DNA from: Lichenibacterium dinghuense
GTDB lineage: Bacteria; Pseudomonadota; Alphaproteobacteria; Rhizobiales; Beijerinckiaceae
NCBI RefSeq assembly: GCF_021730615.1
Contig: NZ_JAJLMN010000001.1
Span: 4,989,501 to 5,053,500, forward strand
Direction: 5' to 3'
DNA length: 64,000 nucleotides
Part shown: positions 8,688 through 17,218 of the stretch, piece after piece
Numbering within the stretch: the stretch's first letter is position 1
How the letters are laid out: the number at the start of each line of letters is the position of its first letter
Made by a program: the position numbers and the translations under genes
Notes under the pieces: model-generated
The model's input: only the letters and a program-made list of their open reading frames with translations
What the model was told of the DNA's origin: nothing
The model's database searches: none

Positions 8688-9563
8688 ATGGTCACAGCCC
8701 CTTCAGCAATTACACATACAGCAGATTCGACCTCTGCGTTTATTGACGTGATTAAAACCATCTCTGCAAGTGATAATAGCTTCTTCACTTTTCGAGGTGA
8801 GGCCAAGATCGAATGGCAGCGTTTGCCCACCATAATGAGACCTCAATATACCAATCTTCTTAGACACGAGCGAGATGCTACGCGCGATCTAGTATCAGTG
8901 CATCCTCATGAGTTTGACAGCGATAAAACGATGTTCGACCGACTTGTGCGAATGCAGCATTATGGACTTCCGACGAGATTGATGGATGTGACCGGCAATC
9001 CATTGGTCGCACTCTTTAATGCTTCTGAGGAATTTTTAGGAAAAGACAAGAAAGCAAAAGATGGTCGCGTTTATTACATTGAAGTCCCTAACAGCAGAAG
9101 GAAGTACTATGACAGCGACACAATTAGCTGCGTAGCAAATCTGTGTAATTTGACGAGCGAGGAAAAGGATGAGCTATTTTCAAACAAAAATTTATCAATT
9201 TCAGACTTCAACAACGGTACAACCAACCCTGCTGCAGACCGGCTGCTTCAGTTTATTCGAGAGGAAAAATCAGCTTTCAGGGGGATCATTAACGGCAAAG
9301 ATCTTGACCGACTTTGGTACGTTGTACCCAAGCTCAGCAATCGTAGAATCATAGCCCAGAATGGCGCTTTCATGATTTTCGGATTATCAGATACACCGAG
9401 AAGGCCAGTAACTATGGATAAGATCTCATTTCAGTCAATAAAAATTCCAGAACTAGCAAAGGGTCCCATTCGTAAGGAACTTGCGACACTCGGGATTACT
9501 GAAAGTGCATTGTTTCCAGAAATTGACAAGGCTGCATCGTTCATAAAACAACGTTATCAATAG
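8688..9563 (+). CDS. FRG domain-containing protein (transposon passenger)
   Basis: A 291-residue protein from ATG 8688. The FRG domain is in the N-terminal half: FFTFRGEAKIEWQRLPTIMR (with the Phe-Arg-Gly that names the domain), then RMQHYGLPTRLMDVTGNPLVALFNA, the second conserved block. The molecular activity of FRG domains is unsettled; they recur in mobile and defence-associated loci. Codon use is AT-rich relative to the flanks, in keeping with transfer on the transposon. The gene ends 5 bp from the convergent end of the passenger operon. A TTG at 8664 would add eight residues. No partner enzyme domain is fused. Confidence 0.85.
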   Translation: MVTAPSAITHTADSTSAFIDVIKTISASDNSFFTFRGEAKIEWQRLPTIMRPQYTNLLRHERDATRDLVSVHPHEFDSDKTMFDRLVRMQHYGLPTRLMDVTGNPLVALFNASEEFLGKDKKAKDGRVYYIEVPNSRRKYYDSDTISCVANLCNLTSEEKDELFSNKNLSISDFNNGTTNPAADRLLQFIREEKSAFRGIINGKDLDRLWYVVPKLSNRRIIAQNGAFMIFGLSDTPRRPVTMDKISFQSIKIPELAKGPIRKELATLGITESALFPEIDKAASFIKQRYQ

Positions 9564-9568
9564 TTTTC

Positions 9569-9745
9569 TTATTCTTTCTTCCTCTGGTTCTTGGATTTGA
9601 TTGGTGAATTTCGCACTACGGGAGCTGAGCCGACTTTCTTCACCGCAGCCTCAAAGGCGTCCGGGGACTCGTCACAGCCGAGTTCGCGGGCGGCTTCGAT
9701 GAAGCGGGCGGATTGAGCTGCGGCATCCTCTCTCGGCTTCTTCAA
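9569..9745 (-). CDS. Small basic-ended hypothetical protein, third gene of passenger operon
   Basis: A 58-residue protein read from TTG 9745, which overlaps the stop of the DUF1828 gene as TTGA (9742-9745). The start of the protein reads KKPREDAAAQSARFIEAARE, an amphipathic helix, and it ends in a Lys/Arg-rich tail. A 94-bp upstream ATG at 9835 is also in frame but lies inside the DUF1828 gene. The tight overlap argues for translational coupling with the upstream gene. I do not recognise the family; an accessory or antitoxin-like role would be a guess. Confidence 0.6.
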   Translation of the reverse strand: MKKPREDAAAQSARFIEAARELGCDESPDAFEAAVKKVGSAPVVRNSPIKSKNQRKKE

Positions 9746-10506
9746 TTGAGCACCCTGTCTAAATGCGCTTGCGCTGTGGTAAACGGTATAATCGCACTTA
9801 CATCCTGTAAAAGTATGATGTCTCCAGATCGCCATTGATGGCGATCGTCATACACTGACAGGCGACGAACATCCCGAAGATTTTCATTCTTCTGAATATC
9901 ATAAAATGCACGGAATGGCGCGTTTACAGCTTTCTGCTCAGAAACAGTTTCTACAAACGCCTGCGGTGCAGTCTTATGCTCGTTAAGCAGAACAATCTTC
10001 ATTTTATATTCGATTCCGCTGTCTCCGAGCACACCATCATCTACTCTGACACGGTCCTCGCCGAGAGTTACCCGCATCAAGTGGGCGACTTCCTTCTTGA
10101 AGTCTGTCGTAACGATAGTTTTCTGGTCGGCTGATTGATCGCCAACAAGCTTGGATGCGTTCGCTACCATGACAACGCCGATGGCAGCCTTGGCTTTGGA
10201 GCACCGGAGCCACATACGATTCTGGGTGAACTCACAGCCGAAGATCATTGCACGTCGCGCGAGTTGAACACGCATCTTCTCACTGACACCTATCCCTGCT
10301 AATTCGATCTCCATTGCGCCAAAGCCGGCGTCGTGGATCAAGCAAGTGTCGCCTTCATCGACTACGACAACCGTCACACCGTTGCCGGACGGATAGATGA
10401 GGGGCATCTGCACCTCAACGCCAAGATTTGTTGTACGGGCGCAAATCAGGCTGCGGCTAGCCGCTTCGATCTCTCGCGGGTCGATGGGCGGTAGCGTGTT
10501 GCTCAT
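9742..10506 (-). CDS. DUF1828-like protein (transposon passenger)
   Basis: A 254-residue protein from ATG 10506, whose first bases overlap the stop of the upstream gene (ATGA, 10503-10506). The N-terminal domain has the DUF1828 pattern: VEVQMPLIYPSGNGVTVVVV, then DEGDTCLIHDAGFGAMEIE, a beta-rich unit ending in a small helix. The C-terminal half (IEYKMKIVLLNEHKTAPQAF onward) resembles the DUF1829-type partner segment. Function is unknown in this family; such genes occur in mobile and phage-linked regions. The gene is the middle member of a three-gene coupled operon. Confidence 0.6.
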   Translation of the reverse strand: MSNTLPPIDPREIEAASRSLICARTTNLGVEVQMPLIYPSGNGVTVVVVDEGDTCLIHDAGFGAMEIELAGIGVSEKMRVQLARRAMIFGCEFTQNRMWLRCSKAKAAIGVVMVANASKLVGDQSADQKTIVTTDFKKEVAHLMRVTLGEDRVRVDDGVLGDSGIEYKMKIVLLNEHKTAPQAFVETVSEQKAVNAPFRAFYDIQKNENLRDVRRLSVYDDRHQWRSGDIILLQDVSAIIPFTTAQAHLDRVLN

Positions 10507-10967
10507 AGGAGTGGTAGCTGAGGGTCCTGGTAGGGCGGCGTGACGTACACGCCACGATACCATATTTTCGAGCGCCGCAAGAACTCATCGAGCCACTGCC
10601 GATGGCTCCGACTTGCACTTTCCGGTTGAGCCTCCATATCTGGCCAGATTTGCCAATGGGTTCCTTCAACTCTCGTCATATTAGAGAGATTGAAGTGCGT
10701 TCGCGCAGGATCGACGTCTAGTCGAAATACTGGTATGTCTCCAATTAGGAGCACCATAGCATATTTTCTAGGATTTCTGTTGCAGTGCGCAGTAAGAACG
10801 ACCTTGCTATTTATTGTCGGGTACTGAGTGCATATGACAGGAAAAATTGCTCTGCTGTAATCAGGATGAGAGCCATTCTTCCAAGCTATAGCACCGACAG
10901 CCGTCTTGTCAGCCGCCAAGAAGGCGGGCACCAGAAGCGCGAATTCCGAATCAGTCAGCGTAGGCAC
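10503..10967 (-). CDS. Hypothetical protein, first gene of passenger operon
   Basis: A 154-residue protein from GTG 10967. It starts PTLTDSEFALLVPAFLAADK, then has a beta-rich central part (SKVVLTAHCNRNPRKYAMVL, then DIPVFRLDVDPARTHFN) and an HWQIWPDMEAQ segment. This order recalls small proteins of the DUF6978 type that accompany DUF1828 genes, but I cannot confirm the family by eye. It lies 32 bp downstream of the transposase stop on the same strand, so it could be co-transcribed with the transposase. Its stop overlaps the next start. Confidence 0.5.
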   Translation of the reverse strand: MPTLTDSEFALLVPAFLAADKTAVGAIAWKNGSHPDYSRAIFPVICTQYPTINSKVVLTAHCNRNPRKYAMVLLIGDIPVFRLDVDPARTHFNLSNMTRVEGTHWQIWPDMEAQPESASRSHRQWLDEFLRRSKIWYRGVYVTPPYQDPQLPLL

Positions 10968-10999
10968 GCTGAGAACGTGCCCTACAACGTCAAGTGCGT

Positions 11000-11911
11000 C
11001 TAGGCTTGCCGATCAAGCCCATGATAGGTCAACCGCTTGCCGACGATGCCCTTCAAGGCCGCTTCGGTGCGCTCGGCATCGCCGCAGCCAAGCGCGATCC
11101 GGTGATTGTACCGGAAATCGAATTCGGCAACGTAGCGGTGCAGGTGCTTCTCGGCGCAGTGCTGATAGACACCCTTCATGCCGCGCTTGAAGATGCTGTA
11201 GTAGCCCTCGACGGTGTTCGTGTGGACCTCGCCGCGGACGTACTCCTTGGCGCTGTGGACTGTGAAGTCGTGGGAGGCGAAGTGATCGCCGAGTTTGCCG
11301 TACTGGCCGGCCTCGTCGGTCATGATCGCTGTCTCCTTGGCGATGTTCGCGCGGAGGATCGGCACGAGCTGCGCCGCCGCGGTGCCGTCCACATGGAAAG
11401 ACCGAACCATGCCGCCGCGCTCCACCAGGGACAGGATCGCACGCTTGTGGGCGTAGCCTCGGCGCTTGGTGGCGCCTTCCTTGGTGCCGATGAACGTCTC
11501 GTCCACCTCGACCACGGCGCCCTCACCACCCATCGGCGCCAGATCACCGGAGCGCAGCGCCTCGCGGATGCGGTGCGTCAGGAACCACGCGCTCTTGTAA
11601 GTGATGCCGAGGGTGCGGTGGATCTGGTGGGAGCTGCAACCCTTCTTGGAGGCGCACAGGAGATAGACCGCCTGAAGCATGAGGTGCAGCGGGATCTTGG
11701 CGCACTCAAAGACGGTGCCGACCTTGACCGTGAACTGCTTGCGGCAGTCGGAGCACTTGCGAAGGCCGACGCGAGTTTTGCGGAGATCGTAGTGCTTGCC
11801 GCTCAGGGAGCCGCAGTGAGGGCACACCGGACCCTCGGGCCAGAGAAGGCGCTCGACCTCTGCGAAGGCGGCGCCTTCGTCGTGGAAGTGAGGGGCGGAC
11901 AGGGCGGACAT
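11000..11911 (-). CDS. IS1595-family transposase
   Basis: A 303-residue transposase from ATG 11911 (a TTG at 11932 is an alternative). An N-terminal zinc ribbon is visible, CPHCG then CSDCRKQF, followed by the ISXO2-like DDE core: VVEVDETFIGTKEG (first Asp), MTDEAGQYGKLG (second Asp), and HTNTVEGYYSIFKRG, with the Asn/Glu of the third site. All expected features are intact, so the element may be active. Confidence 0.93.
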   Translation of the reverse strand: MSALSAPHFHDEGAAFAEVERLLWPEGPVCPHCGSLSGKHYDLRKTRVGLRKCSDCRKQFTVKVGTVFECAKIPLHLMLQAVYLLCASKKGCSSHQIHRTLGITYKSAWFLTHRIREALRSGDLAPMGGEGAVVEVDETFIGTKEGATKRRGYAHKRAILSLVERGGMVRSFHVDGTAAAQLVPILRANIAKETAIMTDEAGQYGKLGDHFASHDFTVHSAKEYVRGEVHTNTVEGYYSIFKRGMKGVYQHCAEKHLHRYVAEFDFRYNHRIALGCGDAERTEAALKGIVGKRLTYHGLDRQA

Positions 11912-11949
11912 GGGCTTGGCTCCGATGTCCAAACCCTACCCTGGATCGC

Positions 11950-11975
11950 CGTGGTTTGCAAGGTATATAATCGCC
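11950..11975 (-). repeat. Right terminal inverted repeat of the IS1595 transposon
   Basis: Read on the minus strand it starts GGCGATTATATACCTTGCAA. It is followed on the plus strand by the second copy of CAAATGAA. Confidence 0.92.
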
Positions 11976-12153
11976 CAAATGAACGGCTGTCGCGGCGTCG
12001 CTGGGTCGCGCCGCCCGACTGTCGCTCCGCGGGCGCCCGGGATACGGGCCGCGATCGTTCGTCTCCATCGATCGTTTCACGCGAGAAGGACGATGAGTCA
12101 CCGCGGTCGATGCGGTCTAACGTGGGAACAGAAACACGAGGGAGAGGATCGAC

Positions 12154-13389
12154 ATGTCGGGCGACCACATCGCGACGGGGACCACGCGACGCCGCGTCCT
12201 GCAGGGGCTCGGGGTCGGCGCCCTCGCGCTCGGGGCGGCCCGCGCCCGAGCGGCGGACGTGCGCCTGCCGCTGCCGAGCGACCCGCGCGACCGGCAGATG
12301 ACGGGCGCCTTCCCGCAGAAAGGGCAGATGATCCTCCAGCGCACCCGCCCGCCGCTGCTGGAAACGCCATTCGACGTCTTCGACCAGGGCGTGTTCACCC
12401 CCAACGAACGCTTCTTCGTGCGCTGGCACTGGGCCGTGATCCCCGAAAGCGTCGATGCCGCCAAGTTTCGTCTCGCCGTGCGAGGGAACGTGCAGCGCGC
12501 GCTGAGCCTCACACTGGCCGACGTGCTGGCCATGCCGCGCGTGGAGCTCGCCGCCGTCAACCAGTGTTCTGGCAACTCGCGCGGCCTGTTCGAGCCCCGC
12601 GTGGCCGGCGCGCAGTGGTCCCACGGCTCCATGGGCAACGCCAAATGGGTGGGCGTGCGACTCAGGGACGTGCTCGACCGCGCCGGCGTGAAGGCGGGCT
12701 CGGTGGCGGTGCGCTTCAACGGGCTGGACGAGCCCGTTGTGCCGGACGCACCCGACTTCATGAAGAGCCTCTCGGTCGACCACGCCCGCGACGGCGAGGT
12801 GATGATCGCCTACCAGATGAACGGCGAGCAACTGCCGCTGCTCAACGGCTTCCCGCTGCGCCTCATCGTGCCGGGCTGGTACTCGACCTACTGGGTCAAG
12901 ATGGTCACCGACATCGAGGTGCTGGACGCGCCGGACGAGAGCTTCTGGATGAAGACGGCCTACCGCATCCCGGACACGCCCCACGCCAGCGTCAAGCCCG
13001 GCGAGACCGGCTTCAAGACGGTGCCGATCAACCGCATGGTGCCGCGAAGCTGGTTCACCGGACTCGCCAGCGGCGCCAAGGTCGAGGCCGGCGCGCTGGT
13101 GCCCCTGCGCGGCATCGCGCTCGGCGGCGACCGGGGCGTCAAGGCCGTCGACCTGTCGACCGACGGCGGCGCCACCTGGGCGGCGGCGAAGCTCGGCCCC
13201 GACGAGGGCACCTACTCGTTCCGCCGCTGGACCTTCGACGCCGCATCCGCGCCGGCGGCGGGGGGAAGGCTCGCCGCCCTGGTGCGCTGCACCAACGCGG
13301 ACGGCGTCGTGCAGCCGATGCAGCAGCCCTGGAACCCGAACGGTTTCATGCGCAACGGGGTCGAGGCGCTCGACCTCGCCGTGGCCTGA
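12154..13389 (+). CDS. Periplasmic sulfite dehydrogenase, molybdenum subunit (SorA-like)
   Basis: Oxidises sulfite in the periplasm and passes electrons to a cytochrome c. The 411-residue precursor has a twin-arginine signal (TRRRVLQGLGVGALALG, residues 11-27). The Moco domain carries the ligand cysteine in VNQCSGNSRG (Cys138), and the C-terminal dimerisation domain follows. The start at 12154 is preceded by GAGGGAGAGGA. The gene directly downstream encodes a membrane-anchored monohaem cytochrome, the SorB arrangement. Its upstream region was split from yeiH by the IS1595 transposon, whose right end lies about 170 bp away. Confidence 0.88.
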   Translation: MSGDHIATGTTRRRVLQGLGVGALALGAARARAADVRLPLPSDPRDRQMTGAFPQKGQMILQRTRPPLLETPFDVFDQGVFTPNERFFVRWHWAVIPESVDAAKFRLAVRGNVQRALSLTLADVLAMPRVELAAVNQCSGNSRGLFEPRVAGAQWSHGSMGNAKWVGVRLRDVLDRAGVKAGSVAVRFNGLDEPVVPDAPDFMKSLSVDHARDGEVMIAYQMNGEQLPLLNGFPLRLIVPGWYSTYWVKMVTDIEVLDAPDESFWMKTAYRIPDTPHASVKPGETGFKTVPINRMVPRSWFTGLASGAKVEAGALVPLRGIALGGDRGVKAVDLSTDGGATWAAAKLGPDEGTYSFRRWTFDAASAPAAGGRLAALVRCTNADGVVQPMQQPWNPNGFMRNGVEALDLAVA

Positions 13390-13400
13390 AGGAGGCGACC

Positions 13401-13829
13401 ATGCAGATCTCGCTCGGAACCGTCGCGTTCGGCCTCGTGGTCGCGGCCGGCATCACCCTCGCGATCGTCGGTTCGCCCGAGAGCCGCGGCCGGCAGCAGG
13501 CGGCCGAAACGCGTGCCGCCGCTGCGGCTGCGGCGGCCGAAGCCGCGGCGCCCAAGACAGCTTCGGCCGACGGCGTGACGCTGACCAGCGTGTCCTTCAC
13601 CCTGCCGACCAACGACCGCGAGTACCCGGCCGGCCCGCACGCGGACGCAATCAACGGCAACTGCCTGTCCTGCCATTCGGCCGGCATGGTCCTGACCCAA
13701 CCGGAGCTCAGCCGCGCCGAGTGGCAGGGCGAGGTCAACAAGATGGTGAAGGTTTACAAGGCGCCGGTGTCGCCCGAGGACGCCGCGGCGGTGGTCGAGT
13801 ACCTTGCGCAACTGAAGCCCGGCCGTTGA
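13401..13829 (+). CDS. Monohaem cytochrome c subunit of sulfite dehydrogenase (SorB-like)
   Basis: A 142-residue protein from ATG 13401 with GGAGG six bases upstream. One N-terminal hydrophobic segment (residues 3-24, signal or anchor) leads into an Ala-rich linker, then a small haem domain with CLSCH (Cys88, Cys91, His92) and a following SAGM that may supply the axial methionine. It lies 11 bp after the SorA-like gene and is its likely electron acceptor. Its stop overlaps a TTG start of the broken second yeiH copy. Confidence 0.85.
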   Translation: MQISLGTVAFGLVVAAGITLAIVGSPESRGRQQAAETRAAAAAAAAEAAAPKTASADGVTLTSVSFTLPTNDREYPAGPHADAINGNCLSCHSAGMVLTQPELSRAEWQGEVNKMVKVYKAPVSPEDAAAVVEYLAQLKPGR

Positions 13830-14412
13830 TCGACCCTCCCTTGGACGCGGCCGGTCCGCTCCGCCTGCTGCCGGGCCTCGCGCTCTGCGTCGCGGTCACG
13901 CTCGTGGCCTAGGCGCTGCAGGGCGTCGAGACGCGGTTCGTCGGCGAGCCCTACCTCGAAGCCCTGGTGCTGGCGATCCTGCTCGGCGTCGCCGTCCGGT
14001 CGGCCTGGACGCCGGGCTCGCGATGGGCGCCCGGCATCGCCTTCTCGGCCAAGGTGTTGCTGGAGGTCGCCGTGGTGCTGCTCGGCGCCTCGGTCAGCGC
14101 CGCCACCGTGCTGGCGCTCGGCCCGGCGCTCATCGGCGGCATCGCGCTCGTGGTCGCGCTCGCCATTGCGTCGAGCTACGGGCTGTGCCGGCTGCTCGGG
14201 ATGCCCAAGCGCATGGCGGTGCTGGTGGCATGCGGCAACTCTATTTGCGGCAACTCCGCCATCGCGGCGGTCGCGCCGGTGATCGGCGCGGACGGCGACG
14301 ACGTCGCCTCCTCGATCGCCTTCACGGCGGTGCTGGGCGTCGTCGTCGTGCTGCTCCTGCCGCTGCTGGTGCCGGTGCTGCCCCTGTCGCTGACGCAATA
14401 CGGCGTGCTGGC
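13826..14412 (+). pseudogene. Second yeiH-like gene, with in-frame stop and 3' truncation by IS21
   Basis: From TTG 13826 (TTGA overlap with the cytochrome stop) the frame reads RLLPGLALCVAVTLVA, meets TAG at 13910-13912, then continues in the same frame as VGEPYLEALVLAILLGVAVR through ACGNSICGNSAIAAVAPVIG. This parallels the intact yeiH at 7.3-8.4 kb throughout. Homology stops after about 195 codons where the IS21 end begins at 14413. The gene is doubly inactivated. A TCGTGGCC(T)AG error could explain the stop, but not the truncation. Confidence 0.85.
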
Positions 14413-14545
14413 TGTCAATCGGCGTTGAAATTTGACCCCCTATCGGCGTCCAATGTTGACCCCCTTGCTGCAATCTGAGGCGGTAGCGGCCGCCCGGCGA
14501 AGCGGGTCAGGGTTGCGCAGCCGGGCGGCTGCGGTGGCGTGATGC

Positions 14546-15283
14546 TCAGGCCGAGGCGCGGTTTTTGAAGCGCCAACTCTCGTTGCCGGTCTCGACGATC
14601 TCGCAATGGTGGGTGAGCCGGTCCAGCAGTGCGGTCGTCATCTTGGCATCGCCGAACACGTTCGGCCATTCACCGAAGGCCAGGTTGGTCGTCACGATGA
14701 CGGAGGTCTGCTCGTAGAGGCGGCTGATGAGATGGAAGAGGAGTTGCCCGCCAGACTGGGCAAAGGGCAGATAGCCGAGTTCGTCGAGCACGATGAAGTC
14801 CATGCGCGACAGGTAGTCGGCCATGCGGCCGTGGCGGCCGGCGCGGCCTTCGGCTTCGAGCCGGTTCACGAGGTCGACGACGTTGAAATAGCGGCCACGG
14901 GCGCCGTTGCGGATGCAGGCTCGGGCGATCCCGATGGCGAGGTGAGTCTTGCCGGTCCCGGTGCCGCCCACCAGGACAGCGTTGCGCTGGTGAGCAAGGA
15001 ACTCGCCGCCGGCGAGATCGCGCACCAGCATCTCGTTGATGAGCGTGCCTTCGAACCGGAAATCCTCGATGTCCTTGGCTAAAGGCAGCTTGGAGATGGT
15101 GATCTGATACTTGATCGAGCGCGCCTGTTTCTCGGCGATCTCGGCCTGCAGCAGATCACCGACGATGCGTTGCGGCTCGTGCTGGCGCTTCAACGCCGTG
15201 GTGATGATCTCGTCGTAGCCGGCCTTCATGCCGTAAAGCTTCAGGTCCACCATCGTGGCCAGGATTTCGGAACGTTCCATCAC
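14546..15283 (-). CDS. istB: IstB-like ATPase, IS21 helper of transposition
   Basis: DnaC-like AAA+ ATPase of 245 residues that assists IstA in IS21 transposition. Walker A is GGTGTGKT at residues 106-113 and Walker B is [14 protein letters not shown]. Length and motif order are normal. The start (GTG 15283 or ATG 15280) overlaps the end of istA, the usual coupling. Confidence 0.93.
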   Translation of the reverse strand: MMERSEILATMVDLKLYGMKAGYDEIITTALKRQHEPQRIVGDLLQAEIAEKQARSIKYQITISKLPLAKDIEDFRFEGTLINEMLVRDLAGGEFLAHQRNAVLVGGTGTGKTHLAIGIARACIRNGARGRYFNVVDLVNRLEAEGRAGRHGRMADYLSRMDFIVLDELGYLPFAQSGGQLLFHLISRLYEQTSVIVTTNLAFGEWPNVFGDAKMTTALLDRLTHHCEIVETGNESWRFKNRASA

Positions 15284-16777
15284 ATGATGCTCCTCAGAGT
15301 GTCATAGCGCGCGCAGTCGGCGACGGGCTCGTGCTGCAGGCGCAGCGCGTCAGGGGTATCGATGGTGATGACGCGCGCGGGTTCGCGGCGTCGGGCCAGG
15401 ATGTTGAGGATGATGTCGGCCGAGTGGACGCCGGCTTCGAGCGCCTCCAGGCAGGCAGCCTCGACGGCCTCCAGCCCGTCGTCCATGGCGGCCGTCAGCA
15501 GGCCCACCATCTGGCGATCGCCATCGTCGGCGCCGGCGAGCTTGCGCCGGACGCGCTCGAAGGCGGGCGGCAGCACCAATCCTGAACGGCGCCCCGTTAC
15601 GCAGGGCGCCGGGCTTGCGGGCCAGCACCGGCACATAATGCCAGGGCTCGAATACGGTCTCGTTGCGGCCGAACCTGCGAACATGCTCGCCCACGACATG
15701 GCCGCCCTGGCGCAACTCGATCCGCTCCGCATAGGCCCGCACTTCGACGGGGCGGCCGACGGCGCTCGCCATCACCGAGTAACGGTTGTTGTCGAAGCGG
15801 ATCAGGCACGTCTTGGACACCGAGACCGGCACGGCGTGGAAACCGTCGAAGGCGCCGACATAGGGCACGAGGCTCGGCCGCTCCGCCTCGAACGCCTGCC
15901 AGACCGTGATCTCCTTGTTCTCGGGATGGGGATGGCCCTTGGCGTAAGCGACGCACTGATCGAGGAGCCACCTGTTCAGCTCCTCGATGCTCTTCACGCG
16001 CAGGCGGGGCGTGAAGAAGCGCTCGCGCACCAGGCCGACCTGGTTCTCGACTTGGCCCTTCTCCCATCCCGACGCCGGCGTGCAGGCGACGGGATCGACG
16101 AGATAGTGAGCGCACATCTGCTGAAAACGGCGGTTATATTGTCGTTCCTTGCCGACGAGGATCGTTTCGACTGCCGTCTTCATGTTGTCGTAGATGCCGC
16201 GGCGGCAGGCGCCCTCGAAGAAGGCGAAGGCCTTGTCGTGGGCGTCGAACACCATCTCCTGGCTTTCGCGCGGATAGGCCCGCGCAAACAGCATGCGGCT
16301 GTGGCAGAGCCGGACGTGGGCCACCTTGATGGTGACGGTGGTGCCGTTGATCAGCACGATCTCGTGGCTCCAGTCGAACTGGTAGGCCTCGCCCGGATCA
16401 AAGCTCAGCGGCACGTGGGCGGCGGCCGTCACCGCGACCCGCTCGCGCCGCCAGCCCCGGGCGTAGCGCCGGACAGCGTCGTAGCCGCCCGCATAGCCGC
16501 GGCCGCGCAGATCCTCGAACACGCGGATCATGGTGAGCCGCTCGCGGGCCGCCTTGCTGTCGTTGGCGGCCAGCATCTCGTCCAGATCAGCCCGCCACTG
16601 CCCGAGCTTGGGCATCGGCTGGACCTCACGCTCGTACTCGAACGCGGTGCGGCCGGTGCGCACCACCTTGCGCACGGTGTTCCGGGACACGTGCAGATCC
16701 CGGACGATCTCCTTGATGGACCGGCCTCGAATGAAGAACTCGCGCCTGATGCGCGCAATCGTGTCCACGCCTTTCAT
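15280..16777 (-). pseudogene. istA: IstA transposase with frameshift near 15580
   Basis: From ATG 16777 the frame encodes an HTH (RGRSIKEIVRDLHVSRNTVR) and the rve-type DDE integrase core (YQFDWSHEIVLING, first Asp; GWEKGQVENQVG, catalytic Glu region). Near 15580 the frame leaves the conserved sequence after RNGAPF and the true C-terminus (LPPAFERVRRKLAGADDGDR to the stop at 15280) continues in another frame. The expected FRDWVLPPAF is restored by adding two G residues, so the net change is a 2-base loss in G runs. Either a real lesion or a homopolymer sequencing error; IS21 is not known to need frameshifting here. Confidence 0.8.
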
Positions 16778-16861
16778 CCCCCCCACCGCCCGTCCCGCAA
16801 CAAGGACGTGCAGCTTGCTCGAATTGCACTCGAGGGGGTCAAAGTTGGACGCCGATCCCCC

Positions 16862-17218
16862 TCACATGGGGGTCAAAATTCCACGCCTAATCACAACCTG
16901 CTCACCGTGCCGCACCAGGCCCTTGATGAAATCGTCCATCTCAGATCCCGTTAAAATGAAAATCGGGATGCCGGGGCAAACCTTAATTGCTTCGTAGAAC
17001 ACCGCTTGACCATGCACCGGCGCGATATCTAAATCCCCTTCGTTTGCGGGAATGGCGAGGTCAAGAATAAGCAGGTCATAAAAATCTTGCGACAACATCA
17101 CCAATGCCACAGCTTTAGTGCGGCATAGGTCCACGCGCTCGACCCCAGCAATTCCGCGCAAGATCTCCGCCATCGACGGGCCAAAGCTCAGATGGTCTTC
17201 AACGAATAAGATTTTCAT
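16862..17218 (-). CDS. Response regulator receiver protein, C-terminus cut by IS21
   Basis: CheY-like receiver domain from ATG 17218. Visible features are the acidic pair in FVEDHLSF, the phospho-acceptor aspartate in LLILDLAIP and the Thr position in IFILTGS. The conserved Lys region near the C-terminus is missing because the IS21 end (to 16895) replaces it; the last residues RRGILTPM come from the insertion sequence. The ATG overlaps the histidine kinase gene by 20 bp, so this was the output partner of that kinase. Very likely non-functional. Confidence 0.75.
   Translation of the reverse strand: MKILFVEDHLSFGPSMAEILRGIAGVERVDLCRTKAVALVMLSQDFYDLLILDLAIPANEGDLDIAPVHGQAVFYEAIKVCPGIPIFILTGSEMDDFIKGLVRHGEQVVIRRGILTPM

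Larger units (their letters stand above)
8591..11975. mobile_element. IS1595-family transposon with passenger genes (3.4 kb), complete
   Basis: The outer ends are inverted repeats of about 26 bp with one mismatch, beginning GGCGATTATATACCTTGC on both sides. They are flanked by the perfect 8-bp direct repeat CAAATGAA (8583-8590 and 11976-11983), the target length known for IS1595. Inside are the transposase (11000-11911) and four passenger genes: an FRG-domain gene and a convergent three-gene operon. Passenger base composition is clearly more AT-rich than the flanks, showing separate origin. The element sits in the divergent promoter region between yeiH and the sorA-like gene. IS1595 relatives carrying cargo are known; this cargo set is not one I recognise. 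Confidence 0.93.
14413..16895. mobile_element. IS21-family insertion sequence (istA/istB), probably defective
   Basis: A 2483-bp element with TG...CA ends. Left terminus TGTCAATCGGCGTTGAAATT and the right terminus read inward TGTGATTAGGCGTGGAATTT are related, and each has an internal second copy containing ATCGGCGTCCAA and TTTGACCCC, the multiple-terminal-repeat design of IS21. No matching target duplication flanks it (TGGC on the left, ACCT on the right), and both sides are truncated genes, suggesting rearrangement or adjacent deletion. istA has a frameshift. Confidence 0.85.
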
